From: Lactobacillus panisapium
GTDB lineage: Bacteria; Bacillota; Bacilli; Lactobacillales; Lactobacillaceae
NCBI RefSeq assembly: GCF_019469265.1
Contig: NZ_CP048268.1
Coordinates: 306,001-370,000, forward strand
Direction: 5' to 3'
Length of the DNA stretch: 64,000 nucleotides
Of the stretch, positions 59,123-64,000 are shown piece after piece (position 1 is the stretch's first letter; every line of letters begins with the position of its first letter). The notes beneath the pieces were generated by a model. The model was not told where the DNA came from and searched no databases. It saw nothing but the letters and a program-made list of their open reading frames with translations. A program made the translations under genes and the position numbers.

Positions 59123-62100
59123 ATGAATAAAATTAAGGATGACTATATTTTAGGACTCGATATCGGGACCAATTCCTGTGGCTGGGCGGTCACGGATAAG
59201 AAAAATACTCTTTTGAAGTTACGCGGTAAGACGGCAATGGGCTCACATTTATTTGAAGAAGGGCACTCTGCTGCTGACCGGCGCGGCTTTCGGACTACAC
59301 GTCGTCGCCTTAAAAGACGCAAATGGCGACTAGGTTTGTTAGAAGAAATCTTCGCGGAGCCAATGGCTGAAGTTGATCCGGGCTTTTTTGTCCGTTTGCA
59401 TCAATCTTGGGTATCGCCATTAGATAAAAAACATCAGAAGTACGAGGCCATTGTTTTTCCAACTGCCAAAGAAGATGCTGCCTTTTACAAGGATTACCCG
59501 ACAATTTATCATCTGCGGCAGGCCTTAATGACAGAGGACAAAAAGTTCGATTTGCGTGAAATCTTTTTGGCGATGCATCATATTGTTAAGTATCGGGGCA
59601 ACTTTTTACAAGATACGTCAGTTAACGATTTTAATGCTTCTAAAATTGAAGTAGAGCCGGTAATTAAGGAACTCAATAATTGTTTTAGTGATTTGGTAAC
59701 TGAAAAAGATGATCAAATAGAACTACAAGTAGCCAATGCTGCAGAGGTTGAAGCAGTTATTAAGGGGGAAGATGCTGCTAGAACTATCTATAAAGCTGAT
59801 AAAGTTAAGAAAATTTCCGCTTTGTTAACTAACGCTACCGACAAAGTTACTAAAAATGTGGCCAAGCAGATTGCTAATGCCATCATGGGTTATAAGACGC
59901 AATTTGAAACGATTTTAGATAAAGAAATTGATAAAAGCGATAAAGCTGCTTGGGAACTTAAACTAACCGATGCAGATGCGGATGATAAACTTGAGGCTTT
60001 ACTCCCAGAACTAGAAGAGCCAGAACAAACAATTATTGCTGAGATTAGAAAATTATTCAGTGCAATTACCCTTAGCAATATTGTTGATGAAGGCAAGACT
60101 TTGTCTGAGTCAATGGTAAATAAATATAATAAACATGCGCAAGATTATCAATTGCTCAAGAAAGCAATTGATAGTCAAGCGGATAAGAAAAAAGCCAAGA
60201 CATTGGGCTTAGCTTACGATTTATACGTTAATAACCGGCATGGTAAATTGCTTGAAGCTAAAAAAGAATTAAAGGTTAAGGGCGTTTTAGCTAAAGATGA
60301 TTTTTATAAAATAATTCAAAAAAATGTCGATGATTCAGATGCAGCTAAACAAATTCTACATGAAATTGAGCTTGATAATTTCATGCCAAAGCAGCGCACA
60401 AATAGTAACGGTGTCATTCCATTTCAGCTGCACCAAATTGAGCTTGACCGAATTATTGCTAAGCAAAGCAAATATTATCCATTCTTGGCAGAAAAAAATC
60501 CGGTGAAGCAGCACCTAAAACAGGCCCCATATAAGCTTGATGAGTTAGTTAGATTTAGAGTACCGTATTATGTCGGTCCAATGATTACGGCTGATAAGCA
60601 GGAGCAAACTTCAGGTAAGAGCTTTGCCTGGATGGTGCGTAAAGAAGCAGGTAAGATTACGCCTTGGAATTTTGAAGAAAAGGTTGATCGAGAAAAATCT
60701 GCCAATAAATTTATTAAACGCATGACACTTAAAGATACTTACCTTCTTGGTGAAGATGTTATACCGGCGAATAGTTTACTCTATCAGAAGTTTACTGTTT
60801 TGAATGAGCTGAATAATATCAAAATTAATGGTAAGCGTCTCAGTCCAACCAAGAAGCAGAAAGCTTACGAGGAACTTTTTGAAAAGAATAAAACAGTTAC
60901 AGCTAAGAAATTCGCTACCTGGGTGCAAACTAACTATGGCTCGAATGATATTAAAGGATTAGCCGATCCGACTAAGTTTAATTCTAGCTTGTCTAGTTAT
61001 TACCATCTCAAAAACTTAAAGGTCTTTGATAAAGAACTTGATGATGCTAATTATGAAAAGGACTTTGAAAAAATAATCGAGTGGTCCACTATTTTTGAAG
61101 ATAAGAAAATTTATCAAGAAAAATTGCGTGAAATTAATTGGTTAACAAATGACCAATTTAAGGCGATTGCTAATTGGCGCTTGCAAGGCTGGGGCAGATT
61201 ATCTCGCAAATTACTAGTAGGCTTACATGATCAAAACGGCCAGAATATCATGGCTCAGTTATGGGATAGTCAAAAAAACTTTATGCAGATTGTTATGGAG
61301 CCGGACTTTAAAGATGCGATTGAGCAAGAAAACCAGGTTATCGTTAAGAAAACAGGTGTTGAAGATATTTTGGCTGATGCGTATACTTCGCCAGCCAATA
61401 AGAAAGCCATTAGGCAGGTAGTTAAGGTTGTCAACGATGTTGTTAAGGCTGCCGGTGGCAAAGCGCCCGCGCAGTTTGCTATTGAATTTACTCGTAGCCC
61501 CGAAAGTAATCCAAAATTGTCTCAGGTAAGAGGAAGTAAATTGCTAAAAGCATACCAAGATACTGCCAAAGAGTTGGTCGATAAGGATTTAACCAATAGT
61601 CTTAAGAATGCGATTACTAGTAGAAAACTTGCACAAGATAAATATTTCCTTTATTTCATTCAGGGTGGTCGGGATGCTTATACTGGTGAAAGGATCAATA
61701 TTGATGACATTGAGTCCAGGTATGATATTGACCATATTTTGCCACAGAGCTTTATTAAAGATGATTCTTTTGACAATCGTGTTTTGACTTCTAAAAAATT
61801 CAACGCACAAAAATCAGACGATGTACCACTTAAGCGATTCGGCGGTAACTGGGTACCAGAGTTAAAAATGACTATTAAAGATATGTGGTCTATGTGGCAA
61901 AAAACGGGACTCATCAATAATCGCAAAAAGAACAACTTGCTACTTGATCCAGCTAATTTGAATAAGTACCAAAAATCAGGTTTTATTAATCGGCAATTGG
62001 TTGAAACCAGTCAAATTGTCAAACTAGTGTCAGTCATCTTGCAAAATATTTATCCTAAATCTGAAATTATTACGGTTCGCGCGGGTGATAACTCGGCTCT

Positions 62101-63295
62101 GCGTAAGAGGCTTAATCTTTATAAGAGTCGTGAAGTAAATGACTATCATCATGCACTTGATGCGTATCTCTCCATTATTTGCGGTAATTTTCTTTATCAG
62201 GTCTATCCGAAACTTCGACCATACTTTGTTTACGGTCAATTTAAAAAATTTAGCAAAGATAAAAAGTTGCAGGAAGATACTGTCAATAATACTAAAGAAT
62301 TCACGTTCTTGTGGCCACTACTACAAAAGGATAATGATCAAAGAAAAGCACCCGAAGAAATCAAAGAAGATAAGGGCGACCGCGTAGTTTTTCTCAAGCA
62401 CCCTGATATCTTTGATAAATTACGCCGGGCATATAACTTCAAGTATCTTTTGGTCTCGCGTGAAACGACTACGCAGGATCAGGAGATGTTTAAAATGTCT
62501 GTGTTTCCACGTACCGAACGTGATACTGTTAAGTCGCGTAGCCTAATTCCTAAAGGAAAAGACCTGGATCCTGAAATTTATGGGGGCTATACAGGAAACG
62601 CTAATGCATATATGGCAATAGTAAGAATCCGTAAGGCTAAAGATTCAACGTATAAAGTTGTCGGCGTGCCGATGCGTGCTTTGGCTAAATTAAAAAAGGC
62701 GCAAAAGCAAGGCAAATATGACGAAACCTTGAAGCAAGTTTTAACCCCACTAGTTATGTTCGATCAGAAAGGAGAGGCAAAGCGAGGAGTACAAGGCTTT
62801 GACATCGTTGCTGGGCATATTTTATATAAGCAAATAGTCCTTGATGGTGAACGTAAATTTATGCTTAGCTCTTCTAGTTATATGAGTAACGCCAAACAAT
62901 TAACTTTATCTTGGGAAACAATGCGTATTGTAACAGATAACTTTACCAAAGATGAAGACCAGGATAGGTTGCTAATTAAGGCTTATGATGAAATACTTAC
63001 TAAGGTTGATCACTACCTTCCATTATTTGATATAAATAAATTCAGAGAAGGCCTTCATAACGGCAGAGAGAAGTTTGTTACTCTAAAAAAAGACAAAAAG
63101 AAATTTATGCTTGAACAAATTTTAAATGGTTTGCATGACAATATGGTGGTTGGTGACCTTAAAGAGTTAGGAATTAAAACGCCATTTGGGAAAATGCAAA
63201 TGGGATCTGGTATAACCCTTACGCCAGATGCAGTGTTAATTTTCCAATCACCAACAGGTTTATTTGAAAAAAGAATCAAAATTTCTAAATTATAA
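59123..63295 (+). CDS. cas9: CRISPR-associated endonuclease Cas9 (type II)
   Basis: 1390 residues. RuvC-I with D13 (YILGLDIGTNSCGWAV), arginine-rich bridge helix (RRGFRTTRRRLKRRKWRL), RuvC-II with E788 (FAIEFTRSPE), HNH with H871 (YDIDHILPQSFIKDDSFDN) and RuvC-III with H1010 and D1013 (DYHHALDAYLS). All catalytic residues expected for double-strand cleavage are present, so it looks intact. RBS CAGGAG. The size and the split RuvC layout fit the type II-A group of lactobacilli. tracrRNA follows on the other strand, then cas1. Confidence 0.97.
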   Translation: MNKIKDDYILGLDIGTNSCGWAVTDKKNTLLKLRGKTAMGSHLFEEGHSAADRRGFRTTRRRLKRRKWRLGLLEEIFAEPMAEVDPGFFVRLHQSWVSPLDKKHQKYEAIVFPTAKEDAAFYKDYPTIYHLRQALMTEDKKFDLREIFLAMHHIVKYRGNFLQDTSVNDFNASKIEVEPVIKELNNCFSDLVTEKDDQIELQVANAAEVEAVIKGEDAARTIYKADKVKKISALLTNATDKVTKNVAKQIANAIMGYKTQFETILDKEIDKSDKAAWELKLTDADADDKLEALLPELEEPEQTIIAEIRKLFSAITLSNIVDEGKTLSESMVNKYNKHAQDYQLLKKAIDSQADKKKAKTLGLAYDLYVNNRHGKLLEAKKELKVKGVLAKDDFYKIIQKNVDDSDAAKQILHEIELDNFMPKQRTNSNGVIPFQLHQIELDRIIAKQSKYYPFLAEKNPVKQHLKQAPYKLDELVRFRVPYYVGPMITADKQEQTSGKSFAWMVRKEAGKITPWNFEEKVDREKSANKFIKRMTLKDTYLLGEDVIPANSLLYQKFTVLNELNNIKINGKRLSPTKKQKAYEELFEKNKTVTAKKFATWVQTNYGSNDIKGLADPTKFNSSLSSYYHLKNLKVFDKELDDANYEKDFEKIIEWSTIFEDKKIYQEKLREINWLTNDQFKAIANWRLQGWGRLSRKLLVGLHDQNGQNIMAQLWDSQKNFMQIVMEPDFKDAIEQENQVIVKKTGVEDILADAYTSPANKKAIRQVVKVVNDVVKAAGGKAPAQFAIEFTRSPESNPKLSQVRGSKLLKAYQDTAKELVDKDLTNSLKNAITSRKLAQDKYFLYFIQGGRDAYTGERINIDDIESRYDIDHILPQSFIKDDSFDNRVLTSKKFNAQKSDDVPLKRFGGNWVPELKMTIKDMWSMWQKTGLINNRKKNNLLLDPANLNKYQKSGFINRQLVETSQIVKLVSVILQNIYPKSEIITVRAGDNSALRKRLNLYKSREVNDYHHALDAYLSIICGNFLYQVYPKLRPYFVYGQFKKFSKDKKLQEDTVNNTKEFTFLWPLLQKDNDQRKAPEEIKEDKGDRVVFLKHPDIFDKLRRAYNFKYLLVSRETTTQDQEMFKMSVFPRTERDTVKSRSLIPKGKDLDPEIYGGYTGNANAYMAIVRIRKAKDSTYKVVGVPMRALAKLKKAQKQGKYDETLKQVLTPLVMFDQKGEAKRGVQGFDIVAGHILYKQIVLDGERKFMLSSSSYMSNAKQLTLSWETMRIVTDNFTKDEDQDRLLIKAYDEILTKVDHYLPLFDINKFREGLHNGREKFVTLKKDKKKFMLEQILNGLHDNMVVGDLKELGIKTPFGKMQMGSGITLTPDAVLIFQSPTGLFEKRIKISKL

Positions 63296-63301
63296 AAGCC
63301 A

Positions 63302-63336
63302 AAAAAGGGAGCTGATGGTTGTCAGTTCCCTTTTTC
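63302..63336 (+). terminator. Terminator after cas9
   Basis: AAAAAGGGAGCTGA (63302-63315) with TCAGTTCCCTTTTT (63322-63335; one wobble), on the plus strand. cas1 and the rest of the operon must therefore be reached by partial read-through or by their own promoter. Confidence 0.85.
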
Positions 63337-63343
63337 AGTGCAT

Positions 63344-63482
63344 AAAAAAACCTCCGCTATAGAGCTGAGGCAGGACGATAAAAATATCGCGTTGAAACTT
63401 TGCATAAAAATGCATTGCTTGATTTTAAATCTGGTTGTTAGATCAGTGATGATTAGTTATCATCAATCGGGAGCTACCCGAT
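63344..63482 (-). ncRNA. tracrRNA on the minus strand
   Basis: Reading the minus strand: two 5' hairpins (ATCGGG/CCCGAT around 63466-63482, and GATGAT/ATCATC at 63448-63464), then an anti-repeat GATCTAACAACCAGATTTAAAA, then the nexus-like stem GCAATGCATTTTTATGC, AAAGTTTCAACGCG, and a terminator CCTC-AGCTCTATAGC-GGAGG (63351-63370) followed by seven U. This is the order found in tracrRNAs of type II-A lactobacilli. On the plus strand the anti-repeat reads TTTTAAATCTGGTTGTTAGATC, close to the known repeat of the group. A promoter is visible at 63489-63516. Confidence 0.88.
63351..63370 (-). terminator. tracrRNA terminator
   Basis: Minus-strand stem CCTCAGCT / AGCGGAGG with one mismatch, followed by UUUUUUU (plus-strand A-run at 63344-63350). 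Confidence 0.85.
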
Positions 63483-63488
63483 AAGATT

Positions 63489-63516
63489 ATTTTATCATTT
63501 TTTGAAGAATATACAA
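63489..63516 (-). promoter_or_regulatory. tracrRNA promoter
   Basis: Minus strand: TTGTAT (plus 63511-63516), 16-base spacer, TAAAAT (plus 63489-63494). It faces away from cas1, and its -35 lies just before the cas1 RBS. Confidence 0.65.
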
Positions 63517-63525
63517 GGAGAAATT

Positions 63526-64000
63526 ATGGGATGGAGATCAGTGATCATTACGCAACATGCGAAGATGACATATTCGATGAATATGATGGTTGTTCAAACG
63601 CGTGATGGAATTAATCAGATACCAATAGATGATATTAATTTGTTGTTAGTTTCGACGACCCAGGCCGTGATCACCAGTGCGTTAATTAGTAAATTGGCAG
63701 AAAACCAGACAAAAGTGATTTTTGTCGATGAAAAAGACCAGCCAGTTGTAGAAACTGTTGGTTATTATCCTAGTGCTAGAAACTTATCTAAGTTGAACAA
63801 TCAGTTTAACTGGGATTTACAGTTAAAAGAAAAGTTGTGGACAAAAATAGTTGACCGCAAAATTACTAATCAGATTACGGTTTTAAAAAATTATCAGCTA
63901 GAATGGCAAAATGTCCAAGATGAGCTTGATCAGCTAGAATTAAATGATACTACTAATCGGGAAGCAATTGCTGCACGGAAATACTTCATGACTTTATTTG
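63526..64000 (+). CDS. cas1: CRISPR-associated Cas1 (partial, N-terminal part)
   Basis: Runs off the window after 158 residues. ATG 63526 follows AAGGAGAAATT. The start GWRSVIITQHAKMTYSMNMM and the block ISKLAENQTKVIFVDEKDQP match the beta-rich N-terminal domain of type II Cas1; EAIAARKYFMTLF near the right edge is the start of the helical catalytic domain. Cas1 integrates new spacers together with Cas2, expected next, beyond the window. Gene order cas9-tracrRNA-cas1 fits type II-A. Confidence 0.92.
   Translation, partial: MGWRSVIITQHAKMTYSMNMMVVQTRDGINQIPIDDINLLLVSTTQAVITSALISKLAENQTKVIFVDEKDQPVVETVGYYPSARNLSKLNNQFNWDLQLKEKLWTKIVDRKITNQITVLKNYQLEWQNVQDELDQLELNDTTNREAIAARKYFMTLF

Noticed and set aside
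59310..61935. Antisense frames inside cas9
   Set aside because: They lack RBSs and known motifs and are shadows of the cas9 coding frame.
63336..63524. CRISPR array
   Set aside because: Only one repeat-like sequence is visible, in a tracrRNA context; there is no series of repeats with spacers. The array probably lies beyond the end of the window.
1..64000. tRNA or rRNA genes
   Set aside because: No cloverleaf-type CCA or TTCGA patterns and no rRNA motifs were seen, although a tRNA search could not be run.

Overview
The window looks like a chromosomal segment of a low-GC Lactobacillus in the strict sense. The evidence is AT-rich codon use, AAGGAG-type ribosome binding sites, an L-lysine-type MurE, a secreted protein with an SLAP-like domain, an L-2-hydroxyisocaproate dehydrogenase, a very high density of PTS systems, and a type II CRISPR-Cas locus whose tracrRNA resembles those of lactobacilli. 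The carbohydrate repertoire would suit a gut or insect-gut commensal. That habitat, and any species name, is inference.

Layout: 0-7.5 kb holds core functions: the end of an exporter ABC gene, a two-gene osmoprotectant ABC transporter with a fused permease/binding protein, a VanRS-like two-component system, murE and an amino-acid racemase. 7.5-10 kb is accessory: a decayed IS3-type transposase, an SLAP/CAP secreted protein, an orphan coding fragment and two small membrane peptides. 10-13.8 kb is a complete riboflavin operon (ribD-ribE-ribBA-ribH) behind an FMN riboswitch and its terminator.

From 13.8 to 39.3 kb lies a sugar and sugar-acid island. Cluster 1 has a galactitol-type PTS, a YjbQ-family protein, two SIS isomerases, a PRD regulator and a divergent epimerase. 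Cluster 2 has a PRD regulator, a KDPG-type aldolase, a galactitol-type PTS and a DgoD-like dehydratase. Cluster 3 has a GntR regulator, a mannose-family PTS and a GfrF-like SIS enzyme. Cluster 4 has a LacI regulator, KDG kinase, a frameshifted SIS gene and a second KDPG aldolase. Cluster 5 has a LacI regulator, an AlsE-like epimerase, an RpiB-like isomerase and a truncated PTS EIIB remnant. Several clusters have visible palindromic operators.

39.4-42.3 kb carries an MFS exporter with a TetR-type regulator and an unexpected CofE-family protein. 42.4-46.8 kb is a minus-strand ABC importer of the TrpXYZ type with two near-duplicate binding lipoproteins. Each lipoprotein gene has its own promoter, a short leader peptide ending in a run of Tyr or Tyr/Phe codons, mutually exclusive RNA stems and a strong terminator. 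This looks like classical leader-peptide attenuation by aromatic amino acids, in a bacterial group where T-boxes would be expected. It is the most striking regulatory find here.

47-56.9 kb is a self-contained sigma-54 regulon: a LevR-type activator, a textbook -24/-12 promoter, a mannose-family PTS, a six-hairpin glycosidase, a DUF2961/GH172 protein and rpoN itself. It suggests uptake and cleavage of a fructose-containing or related glycan such as a difructose anhydride. The window ends with an aldo/keto reductase, a hydroxyacid dehydrogenase, cas9, a tracrRNA on the opposite strand, and the start of cas1. No CRISPR array, tRNA or rRNA was recognised inside the window.
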